DNA of 64,000 nt, taken from Streptomyces tardus (GTDB lineage Bacteria > Actinomycetota > Actinomycetes > Streptomycetales > Streptomycetaceae). Positions within the stretch are counted from its first letter, which is position 1. Each line of letters opens with the position of its first letter. The stretch spans positions 3,076,665-3,140,664 of the forward strand of contig NZ_JAELVF020000001.1 in NCBI RefSeq assembly GCF_018101125.2, written 5' to 3'. The position numbers and the translations under genes were made by a program. Below, piece after piece: positions 8,195 through 17,478 of this stretch. The notes beneath the pieces are model-generated. The model saw nothing but the letters and a program-made list of their open reading frames with translations, did not search any database and was not told the origin of the DNA.

Positions 8195-8207
8195 GCGGCA
8201 CGGCTCC

Positions 8208-8238
8208 GCGGTACGGCGGTTTCCCGCCGCCGTACCGC
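8208..8238 (+). terminator. Hairpin after the glycosyltransferase pair
   Basis: A 12-bp perfect stem (GCGGTACGGCGG and complement, loop TTTCCCG) begins 14 bp after the stop. The next ~110 bp repeat CCGTACCGCC-like words and can fold in several registers. I see no gene between 8195 and 8567. Confidence 0.65.
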
Positions 8239-8567
8239 CGTACCGCCGCGCCGCCGTACCGCGTGCCGCCTGGCGCGCCGTTCGGCACCTGCCGTACCGC
8301 CGCCCGGTGCCGTACGGCGGTCGGTTGTCGCCGTTGCCGGCTCAGCCGGTGGCCGGCCACCGGCTGTTGCTGCGCGAGGCTGCGGTCTCGCGCGTGCGGC
8401 GCGGGTGCGGGCCGGCGCGGGCGGCCGGTCGGGTGCTGGGGAGCCGACCGGTCGTTGTGGATGGACACCGGGCCTGTGGGGGTGGTGGCGGGGGCACGGC
8501 AGCTGTTACGTTCCGCGCGTTCCGGCCCGCGCGAGGCGTGCGGGTACACCAGTGGAGTGGAGTCGGC

Positions 8568-9884
8568 GTGCGCATCCAGCCAACTGGCCTTCGTCTCGCG
8601 GCGGCGGCGATCGTCGTGGCCCCCGCCCTCGGGCTGAGCGCCCCGGCCCAGGCGGCGGGCCCTACCGCCGACTGCCTCGGCGAGGAGGGCGCCACCGTCG
8701 AGGAGGCCCGGCTCGACGGCGAGGTGCCGCAGGAGATCCTGCGCCGCTCCCAACTGGCGGACACCGCTGCGGAGTTCACCCGCGAGCTGTGCGCAGCGAC
8801 CGACCTCGACGAGGCGCGCACCGTCGTCGAGCGGCACGCGGACGCGCTCTGGCGCTCCGCGGTGGAGCGGGTCCAGTCGCCCGACGAGCCGGACGGCGCG
8901 AACGGCGGCAATCGCGACCGGGGCGGCAAGGACGGCGAGCAGCTGAGCGCGGGAGACGACCGGCCGCTGTACTGGGCGCGGCTGGGCATGACCTCGGCGC
9001 TCAACCGCTGGCAGCCGGACTTCTCGCTGGACGCGGCCGACCGTGCCGGGCTGGTCGCCGAGACCGACCGCCGCTCGCGCGGTCAGGCGGACGCCGACTT
9101 CCCGGAGGAGTACGGGAGTTCGGACGTCAAACGGGTCGTGGTCACCGGCTTCGACCCGTTCCAACTGGACAACGACGTCCGCCAGGCCAACCCCTCGGGC
9201 GCGGCGGCACTGGCCCTGGACGGCGCGGTGATCGAGACCGCCGACGGTGTCGTGGTCGTGGAGGCGATGCTCTTTCCGGTGCGCTGGCGGGACTTCACCG
9301 ACGGCACGGTCGAGCGGGCGCTCGTACCGCACCACGCCGGAGAGCGTCCGGCCGACGCGGTGATCACCGTCAGCCAGGGCCGGGACGGGCAGTTCGACCT
9401 GGAGCAGCACAACGGCGCCTGGCGCGGCGGCTTCGACGACAACGAGAACGAGGGCACCGAGGAAATCGCGCCGATCCCCGACGGCGTCCCCACCGTCACG
9501 CCCCAACCCCAGTGGTCCGACTCGACGTTGGACGCGGAGGCCGTCATCGACGCGACGGACGGATCGCCGTTCCCGGTGATCCACAACACCGGCGTCACTG
9601 AGATCCCCGAGGGCGAGACCGAGCCGGTCTTCCGCCCCGACGGACCCACCCCCGGCTCCGAGGCGCGGGCCGGTGGCGGCGGCGACTATCTCTCCAACGA
9701 GATCGCCTACCGCAACACCCTGCTGCGCGACGCCACCGAGGGGGACATCCCCGCCGGCCACGTCCACACCCCGATCCTCCACCTCGCAACCGGCGACGCC
9801 GTGACCGACCCGCAGTTCGAGGCCGACCGCACCGCCGTCGTCGACCAGGTCAGGGCCATCGTCACCGCCGCCGCCCGCCCCTGA
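8568..9884 (+). CDS. Secreted pyroglutamyl-peptidase-like protein with Cys-to-Ser change
   Basis: A 438-residue exported protein. The signal peptide (VRIQPTGLRLAAAAIVVAPA to AQA) is followed by a ~170-residue charged N-terminal region. A peptidase C15-like domain follows: VVVTGFDPFQLDNDVRQ and NPSGAAALAL match the family start. VSQGRDGQFDLEQ carries the catalytic-Glu position and AGHVHTPILH the His. In the nucleophile motif, normally Y-x-C-N, this protein reads DYLSNEIAY, with Ser at codon 376 (TCC 9693-9695). The protein is about twice the length of a cytosolic enzyme and is exported, both unusual. It may be a serine variant, a binding protein or inactive. GTG 8568 has a GTGGAG-type site upstream. 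Confidence 0.7.
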   Translation: MRIQPTGLRLAAAAIVVAPALGLSAPAQAAGPTADCLGEEGATVEEARLDGEVPQEILRRSQLADTAAEFTRELCAATDLDEARTVVERHADALWRSAVERVQSPDEPDGANGGNRDRGGKDGEQLSAGDDRPLYWARLGMTSALNRWQPDFSLDAADRAGLVAETDRRSRGQADADFPEEYGSSDVKRVVVTGFDPFQLDNDVRQANPSGAAALALDGAVIETADGVVVVEAMLFPVRWRDFTDGTVERALVPHHAGERPADAVITVSQGRDGQFDLEQHNGAWRGGFDDNENEGTEEIAPIPDGVPTVTPQPQWSDSTLDAEAVIDATDGSPFPVIHNTGVTEIPEGETEPVFRPDGPTPGSEARAGGGGDYLSNEIAYRNTLLRDATEGDIPAGHVHTPILHLATGDAVTDPQFEADRTAVVDQVRAIVTAAARP

Positions 9885-9944
9885 CCTCGCCACCGGCCGC
9901 CGGGCGGCGCCTCTGTGCGCTGCCGAACTGTCGAACTTCCGCGC

Positions 9945-11078
9945 TCAGCCGAGGAGTTTGCGCAGACCCAGACGGCCCCACAGAAGGCTGGCGGCGTAGG
10001 AGAGCACGATCGTCGTCAGCCAGAGCACCGGCAGCAGCACGGCGGCGGCAGGGGCGCCGAGGTCGGCGGAGACCCTGGGCACGACCAGTTCCTCGACGAC
10101 GATCACATGCACCATGTATGCGCCGAGCGCCGCCCCCGCGAGCTGCGAGACCCGCGGGCGGAAGCGCTCGGGGACGCGCACGCGGTGGACCAGCAGCAGC
10201 ATGCTGCCGGTGAGGGCTGCGACGAAGAGGTGGGCGTTCGGGATGACGTAGTGGACCTGCGTGTTGTACCAGAGGCAGCCGGCGAAGGCGGCCAGACAGC
10301 CGGGCACCAGCAGCCAGCGGTAGCGGTCGGGCACGCCCCTGGGGAGCGCGAAGAGCAGCGCGCCGAGGACGGCGTAGACGAGCGAGTACGTGCCGAAGCC
10401 CCAGCTGACCGGCGGGCCGTCCCAGCCGGTGACCTTCTCGGCCGTCTCCATCGCCGCCGGCGCCACCGCGACGGCGGCGAGCAACGCGCCCAGGAGCCAC
10501 GGCCGTTGGCCGGCCCGCAGCAGGACGACGAAGGCCAGCACTGCCACCAGCGGCAGATACACGTACATGAACCACAGGTGGTAGGCCGGTTGGACCGAGC
10601 CGAAGAGCGAGGTGAACGCCAGCTCCGTCATCGGCTCGTCGTTGCGGCTGCGCAGCCAGGCCCAGAGGAGGTAGATCGCCGTCCAGGCCAGCAGCGGCAG
10701 CCCGTTGCGCACCAGGCGCTGCCGGGCGGCACGGCCGTCCCGCGGCGGGGCGCCGGCCAGGACCGCCCAGCCGGCCATGGCGAAGTACATCGGGACGGCG
10801 AACTCGTTGGCGGAGTCCGCGATGTGGCCGACCCAGTACGCTCCGGCGCCGTTCTCCTCCTGGCGGTCCACCGCCCTGATGAAGGTGGCCCCGACGTGGC
10901 CCAGCATCACCGCGCAGGAGCAGATCAGCCGCATCAGATCGATGTCGACGCGGTGCTCGCGGCGTGCGGGCTTCGCGGGCGGCGAGGTGTCGGCGGGGGC
11001 GTCCGGACGCGTGGACCGCGCCGCTGCTCCGGCCGGTGACCCTGGTTCCGTTTCGGTGACGGCTTGCTTGTTCGGCAC
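9945..11078 (-). CDS. Acyltransferase family 3 membrane protein
   Basis: About 377 residues with roughly ten membrane helices. The start is typical of the OafA/NolL acyltransferase-3 family: RREHRVDIDLMRLICSCAVMLGHVGATF, with the catalytic-type His in the first helix, then FAVPMYFAMAGW. AYHLWFMYVYLPLVA (the second conserved His region) lies mid-protein. Such proteins O-acetylate or O-acylate cell-surface sugars. GTG 11078 is chosen for a GGAAGG site 7 bases upstream; a longer open frame reaches 11300 without one. The N-terminal ~40 residues are a polar linker. It lies between two groups of glycan genes and is divergent from the next, so modification of the same surface polymer is a reasonable inference. 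Confidence 0.82.
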   Translation of the reverse strand: MPNKQAVTETEPGSPAGAAARSTRPDAPADTSPPAKPARREHRVDIDLMRLICSCAVMLGHVGATFIRAVDRQEENGAGAYWVGHIADSANEFAVPMYFAMAGWAVLAGAPPRDGRAARQRLVRNGLPLLAWTAIYLLWAWLRSRNDEPMTELAFTSLFGSVQPAYHLWFMYVYLPLVAVLAFVVLLRAGQRPWLLGALLAAVAVAPAAMETAEKVTGWDGPPVSWGFGTYSLVYAVLGALLFALPRGVPDRYRWLLVPGCLAAFAGCLWYNTQVHYVIPNAHLFVAALTGSMLLLVHRVRVPERFRPRVSQLAGAALGAYMVHVIVVEELVVPRVSADLGAPAAAVLLPVLWLTTIVLSYAASLLWGRLGLRKLLG

Positions 11079-11232
11079 CAGGACACCTTCCGGCAGCCGA
11101 CCCAGCCACAGGTGTACTGCGACCCAACAGCAGAACAACTCGCCCCCACGACCGGCCGACGCGGTTCGGGAGCCGCGGATGTGCATCCCGCGCGCGGGCC
11201 CGGGCGCGCGGGGACCGCCGGCGAGGACCGAG

Positions 11233-11254
11233 AGTTGTCCCCCGGGGGACAACT
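11233..11254. promoter_or_regulatory. Perfect 22-bp palindrome in divergent spacer
   Basis: AGTTGTCCCCC is followed directly by its exact reverse complement, without a loop, midway between the divergent acyltransferase gene (start 11078) and the TPR gene (start 11403). A second dyad, CGCGCCTGC-CCGC-GCAGGCGCG, lies at 11268-11289. The first has the form of a dimeric repressor operator. The remainder of 11079-11402 shows no gene. Confidence 0.5.
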
Positions 11255-11402
11255 GCGGGCCCGGGCGCGCGCCTGCCCGCGCAGGCGCGGCGACGCGCAC
11301 AGGGGGTTCGCCGACTGTTCACGCGCTGTGTGCCCGGCCCTTGGGTGCCGTGGGCCACGGGTGGGGCACAGTGCGGCCTCCAGCACCCGGCGGTGGAGAT
11401 TC

Positions 11403-12695
11403 ATGAGACGACAAGCGGCCCGACTGCTGCGGCCCAAGTCCCGTACATTCAGGGGCGGTTCACCGCAGGCAGTGGCGATGCTGCGCCGCTGCGAGCGGAG
11501 CTGCGCCGGGTATCTCGCCCACCCGGACCCGAGTCGCGGCGGTCCGCCCGCGGCGCTCGTCGCGGCTCTCGGCGGCCTGCTGTACGCGCTGCGACCGGAC
11601 GAGCCGGACGCCGTGCGCCAGGACGCCGTGCCGCTGGACGCCGTGCCGCTGGACGAGCTGCTCGGGGCCGTCGCGCCGGCGCTGGATGCCGGCGGCGCAC
11701 CGGAACGTGAGCTGGCACTGGCCCTGACCGAGGCCGCCGTCGCGCTGCGCCCCCGCTCCAAGGGCGCCTGGCGACTGCGCGGACGGGCGCTGGAGGAGTC
11801 GGGCCGACTGTCCGAGGCGATCGTCGCCCACGAGCGGTACGCGGCGCTGGACGGCGCCGAACCCCGGTGCCTGCTCCGCCCTCAAGTGCTGCGCGAGCAG
11901 CGGGAGTTGCTGGATGAAGCGGCGGGCCTGCTGCCGGACGTCGCGGAAGCGGCGGGCGGTTCCGGGTCCGGTCCGGGTCGGGTGTTCGCCGCTGCCGTGG
12001 CCGGGGGCCGGCCGCTGCCGGAGGTGCGCGACGCCTTCACCGCGCACCTGACCGCTGCGCTCGCCGCACACGGCGCCGCGCACCCCGACGTCGCACGGCT
12101 GGCCGTGCTCCACGGCCGGCACCGCCGCCTTCTCGCGCTCGACCCGGCGCCCGACGGCCACCTCGCCGACGCCCGGCCGCTCGGGGTGCACGAGCTGCGC
12201 GGCCGGCTGGAGGGCCGCACCGTCTGCGTGCTGACCGGCGAGGTGGAGCCGCCCGCCGGGGCGTACGACGTGGTGGTCCGCTGCGACGAGCTGCCCGCCT
12301 CCGTGACCGGCCCGGTCGATGTGCATGCCACCCGTGCCGGGAGCCGCGGGGGCTGGACGACGCGCGCCGCGATCCGCATCGTGCTGGACGAATCGCCGCG
12401 CCCCGGCCCGTGGGCGGAAGCGATCCGCTCACTGGCCCCGGGCGCGCAGGGCCGGGTGGGCGACGCCGGGCTGCGCCGGCCCCTCTCCGACCCGTCTCTC
12501 TGCGACGAACAGCAGTGGGGCGAGACACCGTCCACCCCCTTTGTGGTGCTGCGGCTGCTGGACTTCCTGGACGTCAGCCCCCGGATCGGGCTTCGCACCG
12601 CCGCACCGCTGTCCCGGACGCTGCGGGCGCCCGAGCTCGACTGGCTGCGTGCCCGTGCCCAGGACTGCGACCAGACGAGGATCACGCTGAGATGA
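11403..12695 (+). CDS. TPR-like protein of a surface-glycan locus, function unknown
   Basis: A 430-residue, probably cytoplasmic protein. ATG 11403 has GGTGGAG five bases upstream. The N-terminal half has alpha-helical, Ala/Leu-rich repeats resembling TPR units (for example AVALRPRSKGAWRLRGRALEE, spanning 21 residues near 115-135, then LSEAIVAHERYAAL). The C-terminal half (from about residue 265) contains RTVCVLTGEVEPPAGAYD and a Rossmann-like pattern that could bind a nucleotide sugar. No catalytic motif is identifiable. It overlaps the next gene by four bases (ATGA), so it is co-translated with the glycosyltransferase/pyruvyltransferase protein and probably works with it, perhaps as a scaffold. 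Confidence 0.65.
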   Translation: MRRQAARLLRPKSRTFRGGSPQAVAMLRRCERSCAGYLAHPDPSRGGPPAALVAALGGLLYALRPDEPDAVRQDAVPLDAVPLDELLGAVAPALDAGGAPERELALALTEAAVALRPRSKGAWRLRGRALEESGRLSEAIVAHERYAALDGAEPRCLLRPQVLREQRELLDEAAGLLPDVAEAAGGSGSGPGRVFAAAVAGGRPLPEVRDAFTAHLTAALAAHGAAHPDVARLAVLHGRHRRLLALDPAPDGHLADARPLGVHELRGRLEGRTVCVLTGEVEPPAGAYDVVVRCDELPASVTGPVDVHATRAGSRGGWTTRAAIRIVLDESPRPGPWAEAIRSLAPGAQGRVGDAGLRRPLSDPSLCDEQQWGETPSTPFVVLRLLDFLDVSPRIGLRTAAPLSRTLRAPELDWLRARAQDCDQTRITLR

Positions 12696-15010
12696 CCACC
12701 GCCGAAACCCCCGCCGACCCCGCGCCCGGCAACGCGCCTCGCACCGCCCCCTACACCGCCTCCTCTGCGTCCGCCGCTGCGGCGCGGCTCACCGGGAAGC
12801 GGCGCGTCGCCTTCGTCTGCTTCGCGACCGAGCCCGAACTCCCGGGTCTGGCTGTGCTGTTGCGCAGTCTCGCTCTGTCCAACCCCGAGCTGTGCGAGGA
12901 CTTCGTACTGGTCCGCCCCGAGCTGCCCGAGGAGCGGATCACACCGCTGCGCCGACTGCACCCGCGACTGGTGGAGCGGCGCGGGAGCAGCCGCGCCGAC
13001 CTGCTGCGGACCACCGGCTACGACACGCTGATCGCGCTCACGCCCGGCATGCTGGTGCGCGGCGACCTCTCGCCCCTGCTGCGGATCAACACCGGCACCG
13101 CGGCGGTGCTTCAGCCCGTCGGTGCGCACCCGGACGAGCTCGCGCCGGACCCGGACGGGCTGCTGGTCTTCCAGACCGCGGACGCCCAACAGGTCGATTC
13201 GCCGGCCGAGTTGGCGGCGAGTGCCGATCAACTGCTCGGCGCTGCCCACGACTTCCCCGTACGACGGCTGCACGGTGACACGCCGCTGCCGGAACCCTCC
13301 GACGCGCGCGTGCTGCGGCTGCACACCGACCACCGGCCCTGGGCGTGGCGCCGCCCCGGATTCGGGCCGGTCGACGAAGCCTGGGCCGCCCACGAGTGGG
13401 ACGACGAGACCTTCCGTGCTCGCTACTGCGCCCTGCGCGCGCCCCAACACCCCGATCTCCTCCGCCACTTCGCGCCCTCCGTCCTGGCCTCCCGCCCCAC
13501 CGTGGACCTCGCGCACCGGCTCGGGGCCGTCCATCTGGCCGCGGGCGAGTACGAGGAGGCCGTCGAGGTGCTCGCCGGCGCCGGGGCCAGGGCAAACCAG
13601 CCCCGTTTCCACGAGACCCTGGGCCGGGCGCTGTCGGCGCTCTCGCGCTACGACGAGGCCCGTACCCACTTCCTGCTGGCTGCCGCCGATCCCGAGGTCG
13701 CCCCGCGCGCCTTCGGCCGACTGGCCAAACTCGCCCGGATACGGGGGGACGCGGCGGCTGCGCAGGAGTACGCGCGTCAGGGGCTGGCCGTCGACCCCAC
13801 CCACCGCGAGTGCCGCGCGCAGCTGCGCCCGGAGCCGTTCCAGCTCGACGCGGCACCGGCGTCGTACCCGGGCGAGGCGACCCCGGCCGGCTCACGGGCC
13901 GGTCAACGCCCCGTGTCCGGCGAGCAGTTCGCCCACGTCGCGCTCTACGCCACCGGCCAGGAGAACGCCGGCGACAAGGTGCTGCCGGAAGCCGTGCGGC
14001 GCAGTCTGGAGCCGGAGGAGCCGGGCCCCGCCCGCTGGCACGGCGTCGACGCCCACCACCTCTTCGACGAGGACGCACTCGCGGCGGTCAACGCCCGCCG
14101 CGGCCTGGTCATCGGTGGCGGCGGCCTCTTCCTGCCGGACACCGTGCCCAACGGGCACAGCGGCTGGCAGTGGAACGTCCCCGACGAGCTGCTGCGCCGG
14201 ATCGAGGTGCCCGTCGCGGTGTTCGCGGTCGGCTACAACGTCTTCGACGGCCAGAGCTACCGGCGCAAGCGCTTCCTGCGCAGCCTCCGCACTCTGGTGG
14301 AACGCGCCGACTTCGTCGGCCTGCGCAACCACGGCTCGGTGGAACGGGTGCGCGCACTGCTGCCCGAGGAGCTGAGGGAACGGGTCGGCTACCAGCCCTG
14401 CCCCACCACCGTCACCCGGCACATCCAGCCCGGCTGGGCCGACCCCGCGTCCCGTACCGACACCGTCCTGCTCAACTGCGCCTACGACCGCTCCGGCCAC
14501 CGCTTCGGGCACGACTACGGGCATTTTCTCGACCAACTGGCCCGCGCCGTAAGGGCGTTGAGCGACCACGCCGAGGTGCGGTACGCCCCGCACATGCCGG
14601 ACGACGAACGGCTGGTCGCCGATCTGCGCCGGGCCCACGGGCTCACCCTGCCCGTCGAACGCCTCTACGACCGCAGCAACGCGGAGATCCACGAACTCTT
14701 CGCCCGCGTACGGCTGGTGATCGGTATGCGCGGCCACGCCGGGATGATCCCGTTCGGCTGCGGCACGCCGATCCTCAGCCTGGTCTCGCACCCGAAGATG
14801 GTCTATTTCCTGACCGACATCGAACGTCCGGAGTGGGGCCTGTCGGTGCACGACCCGCATCTGGCCGACCGACTCGTGGAACGCGCGGGGGCGATCCTGA
14901 ACGACCACGACGACGCCGTCGCCGACGTGCACGAACGGCAGCAACGGCTGTGGGAGATCACCCGCGCCAACACGGCAACTCTGCGCGAGATCATGCCGGT
15001 TCGCACCTGA
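12692..15010 (+). CDS. Multidomain glycan protein: TPR plus polysaccharide pyruvyl transferase
   Basis: A 772-residue fusion. Residues ~35-210 (RRVAFVCFATEPELPGLAV through TGYDTLIALTPGMLV) resemble a GT8-like nucleotide-sugar fold. Residues ~270-385 contain TPR-like helices (HLAAGEYEEAVEVLAGAG, LSRYDEARTHFLLAA). The C-terminal ~350 residues match the polysaccharide pyruvyl transferase family of CsaB type: YATGQENAGDKVLPEAV, GLVIGGGGLFLPDT, FAVGYNVF, ADFVGLRNHGSVERVR and VRLVIGMRGHAGMIPFGCG. Such enzymes add ketal-pyruvate to sugars, giving negative charge and anchoring S-layer-type proteins. ATG 12692 overlaps the previous stop. The three-part fusion is uncommon. Exact acceptor unknown. Confidence 0.75.
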   Translation: MTTAETPADPAPGNAPRTAPYTASSASAAAARLTGKRRVAFVCFATEPELPGLAVLLRSLALSNPELCEDFVLVRPELPEERITPLRRLHPRLVERRGSSRADLLRTTGYDTLIALTPGMLVRGDLSPLLRINTGTAAVLQPVGAHPDELAPDPDGLLVFQTADAQQVDSPAELAASADQLLGAAHDFPVRRLHGDTPLPEPSDARVLRLHTDHRPWAWRRPGFGPVDEAWAAHEWDDETFRARYCALRAPQHPDLLRHFAPSVLASRPTVDLAHRLGAVHLAAGEYEEAVEVLAGAGARANQPRFHETLGRALSALSRYDEARTHFLLAAADPEVAPRAFGRLAKLARIRGDAAAAQEYARQGLAVDPTHRECRAQLRPEPFQLDAAPASYPGEATPAGSRAGQRPVSGEQFAHVALYATGQENAGDKVLPEAVRRSLEPEEPGPARWHGVDAHHLFDEDALAAVNARRGLVIGGGGLFLPDTVPNGHSGWQWNVPDELLRRIEVPVAVFAVGYNVFDGQSYRRKRFLRSLRTLVERADFVGLRNHGSVERVRALLPEELRERVGYQPCPTTVTRHIQPGWADPASRTDTVLLNCAYDRSGHRFGHDYGHFLDQLARAVRALSDHAEVRYAPHMPDDERLVADLRRAHGLTLPVERLYDRSNAEIHELFARVRLVIGMRGHAGMIPFGCGTPILSLVSHPKMVYFLTDIERPEWGLSVHDPHLADRLVERAGAILNDHDDAVADVHERQQRLWEITRANTATLREIMPVRT

Positions 15011-15089
15011 CGAGCGCGGAACGACCAGCCGGAACCAGCCCGCGAACGAAAGGCCGGAGCGAGCCGGGACGACGAGTGGGACAACGATC

Positions 15090-15120
15090 CGGCCCCGGCC
15101 ACCCGCGCCGACCGGGGCCG
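15090..15120 (+). terminator. Hairpin downstream of pyruvyltransferase gene
   Basis: CGGCCCCGG and CCGGGGCCG pair across a 13-base loop, about 80 bp after the stop. The stem is short (9 bp), so this is a possible rather than certain terminator. The rest of 15011-15319 holds only the upstream region of the lipoprotein gene. Confidence 0.45.
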
Positions 15121-15319
15121 AAACGGCCCGAACCGGACAGAACCGAACCTCGGCAACCCTGCCCGGAACGGTGCGGGACCCGTTCGGGCCTGCCCCGGGG
15201 CGGGCCCGGCGATTCGAAGTTCTGTCCAAGTGGTGGAGACCGGGCCTCCCCGGTGCCTAAGATCGTGGCCGCCGGGTCGCTGCACAGCCGCACGACCGCC
15301 GCCGCAGCCAGGAGGTCCC

Positions 15320-16006
15320 ATGCACCGCCGCAGGTCCGCGTCCCACGTCGCAGTCGCCGCCACCGCGCTGGCGGTCGCCGCGCCGCTGCTCACGGGTTGC
15401 GGCAGTGAGGAAACCCGGGCGGGTGCCGCCGCGGTGGTGGACGGCGAGCGCATCACGGTCTCCCAGGTGCAGTCGCGCTCCGAGGCCGTCCGCGACGCGC
15501 AGCGCGCCGGTGACGGCGGGGGCGAACTGATTCGCAGCTCCGGCCGGCTCGGCCACTACAACCTCAACGAGATGATCAGCTCCCGCGTCATCGCGCGCGC
15601 CGCGGCCGACGAGGGCGTACGGGTCAGCCGCCGCGAGGTGCAGGAGGCGCGCGCCTCCGACCAGAAGCGGGCGGGCGGCAAGGCCGAGCTGGAGAGCTCC
15701 CTGCTGCGCGAGAACGCGCTCGCGCCGAGCCAGATCAACGACTCGTACCGCACCACGCTGCTCTTCAACAAGCTGATCCAGGCGCTCGGCGTCAAGGCGG
15801 GCGACCCGAAGGCGGACGAGACCATCAGCGCCAAGCTGGTCGAGACCTCCAAGAAGATGGGCATCAAGGTCAGCCCGCGGTACGGCAGTTGGGACATGGA
15901 GAAGTTCCAGCTCGCGGACGGCGAGCGCAGCTGGCTGAAGGCCACCGTCGAGAAGGAGCCCGGGGCGGGCGGCCACGGCCCGGAGGACGGCCACGACCAC
16001 GGCTGA
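15320..16006 (+). CDS. SurA N-terminal domain lipoprotein
   Basis: A 228-residue lipoprotein. AGGAGG (15310-15315) precedes ATG 15320. The signal peptide is followed by the lipobox LLTGCGS, with Cys near residue 25. The mature protein begins with VDGERITVSQVQ, the hallmark of the SurA/PrsA chaperone N-domain, followed by long amphipathic helices (NEMISSRVIARAAADEGV, RREVQEARASDQK). There is no parvulin PPIase domain. The likely role is chaperoning or scaffolding of exported proteins at the outer face of the membrane. The C-terminus is His-rich (GGHGPEDGHDHG), a possible metal-binding tail. A 21-bp tandem unit (16003-16041) overlaps the stop. It lies upstream of an MFS gene and mazG. Confidence 0.8.
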   Translation: MHRRRSASHVAVAATALAVAAPLLTGCGSEETRAGAAAVVDGERITVSQVQSRSEAVRDAQRAGDGGGELIRSSGRLGHYNLNEMISSRVIARAAADEGVRVSRREVQEARASDQKRAGGKAELESSLLRENALAPSQINDSYRTTLLFNKLIQALGVKAGDPKADETISAKLVETSKKMGIKVSPRYGSWDMEKFQLADGERSWLKATVEKEPGAGGHGPEDGHDHG

Positions 16007-16075
16007 GCCGGTCCGACGGCCGACTGAGCCGGTCCGACGGCTTCCTCGCTGCATGAGCGGGGCGTGGTGGGTGTC

Positions 16076-17368
16076 ATGACCGGAGGTCGGCTGGCGGCGT
16101 TCGCGCGGCCCGGCTTCCCGGTCTTCTTCGCCGGCCACCTCGCCTCGCAGCTCGGCAGCGCGATGACCCCGCTCGCACTGGCCTTCACGGCGCTGGGGAT
16201 CAGCGGTTCGCTGTCGGACCTGAGCCTGGTGATGGCCTCGCGCATCCTGCCGGTGGTGCTGCTGCTGCCGGTCGGTGGCGTGCTCGGTGACCGACTGCCC
16301 CGGCGTGCGCTGATGATGGCGGCCGACTGCCTGCGGGCGTCCGCGCTGGTCCTGCTGGTGGTGCTGTACGCGGCGGAGCGGCTGGAGCTGTGGTCGCTGG
16401 TCGCGCTCACCGTGCTGAGCGGCGCGGGCGAGGCGTTCTTCCGGCCCGCGTACGAGGGGATGGCGCCACTGCTCGTCCCGCGCGGCGCTCTGCCCGACGC
16501 CAACGCCCTGCTGGGGCTGGCCTTTTCGGCCGCGACGATCGCCGGGCCCGCGCTCTCCGGCGCACTGGTCGCCCTCGGCTCCCCGGCCTGGGGCCTGTCC
16601 GCGGCGGCGGGCGCCTATCTGCTGACGGTGCTGCTGCTGTTCTTCCTCCCACCGGTGGACCCACGCGGCACGGGGCCGGCGAGCACGTATCTGAGCGATC
16701 TGCGGCACGGCTGGCGCGAGTTCACCGCCCGCTCCTGGGTGTACACGCTCACCGCCTACGGCGCGCTGTTCAACCTGCTGGTCTGGGGCCCGTACCTGGT
16801 GCTCGGTCCCGCCTCGGCCGACCGGGAGTACGGCGGGGCGGGCGACTGGGGCGCGGTGATGGCGCTCTACGGCGTGGGAGCCGTCTGCGGCGGTCTGCTG
16901 GTGCTGGGGCGCAGACCCTCCCGTCCGCTGGTGGTCGCGGTGGCCTGCGGGTTTCCGACGGTCGCGCCGCCGGCCGCGCTGGCGTTCACCGCACCGCTGC
17001 CGGTGGTGTGCGCGGCAGCGGCGCTGGCAGGAGTCGGGATCGCCGTGAACATGAGCCTGTGGATGACGACCGTGCAGCACCACATTCCCCTCGACGCGCT
17101 CTCGCGGGTCAATTCCTACGTGACCATGGGTGCGTTCGTGGGCGGGCCGGTGGGGATGGCGCTCGCCGGGCCGGTGGCCGAATCGGCCGGTGTCGCCGGT
17201 GTGCTGGGTTTCGCGGCGGTCTTCCAACTCCTGCTCTGTACGGCGGTGTTGGCCCTTCCCGCGGTGCGCGCGGTGCGCTGGGAGAGCGCGCCCGCTTCCT
17301 CCGCCCGGCCGGCGCCCCCGCTCCCGCAGCCGGACCCGCGCACCCACCCGCAGCGGGATCCGCAGTGA
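16076..17368 (+). CDS. MFS transporter
   Basis: About 430 residues with some 12 hydrophobic segments and the MFS motif A region GGVLGDRLPRRALMMAADCLR between helices 2 and 3. It resembles the actinobacterial enterobactin-exporter/MdfA-like MFS group (FFAGHLASQLGSAMTPLALAF at the start). Transport by proton antiport of small molecules is inferred from the family; the substrate is unknown. ATG 16076 is used, with GGTGGG a few bases upstream; GTG 16064 is an in-frame alternative. The C-terminal tail is proline-rich and cytoplasmic. Confidence 0.82.
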   Translation: MTGGRLAAFARPGFPVFFAGHLASQLGSAMTPLALAFTALGISGSLSDLSLVMASRILPVVLLLPVGGVLGDRLPRRALMMAADCLRASALVLLVVLYAAERLELWSLVALTVLSGAGEAFFRPAYEGMAPLLVPRGALPDANALLGLAFSAATIAGPALSGALVALGSPAWGLSAAAGAYLLTVLLLFFLPPVDPRGTGPASTYLSDLRHGWREFTARSWVYTLTAYGALFNLLVWGPYLVLGPASADREYGGAGDWGAVMALYGVGAVCGGLLVLGRRPSRPLVVAVACGFPTVAPPAALAFTAPLPVVCAAAALAGVGIAVNMSLWMTTVQHHIPLDALSRVNSYVTMGAFVGGPVGMALAGPVAESAGVAGVLGFAAVFQLLLCTAVLALPAVRAVRWESAPASSARPAPPLPQPDPRTHPQRDPQ

Positions 17369-17478
17369 TGGATGCCTCATGCACTGAATGAAGAGCCGCA
17401 CCCGGGGTCGGAGGAGTGCCGGGGAGCGTGGGGCGGGCCCGGAGCGGGGCGGCCGAGCGGGGGCGTTAGATTCGGGGC

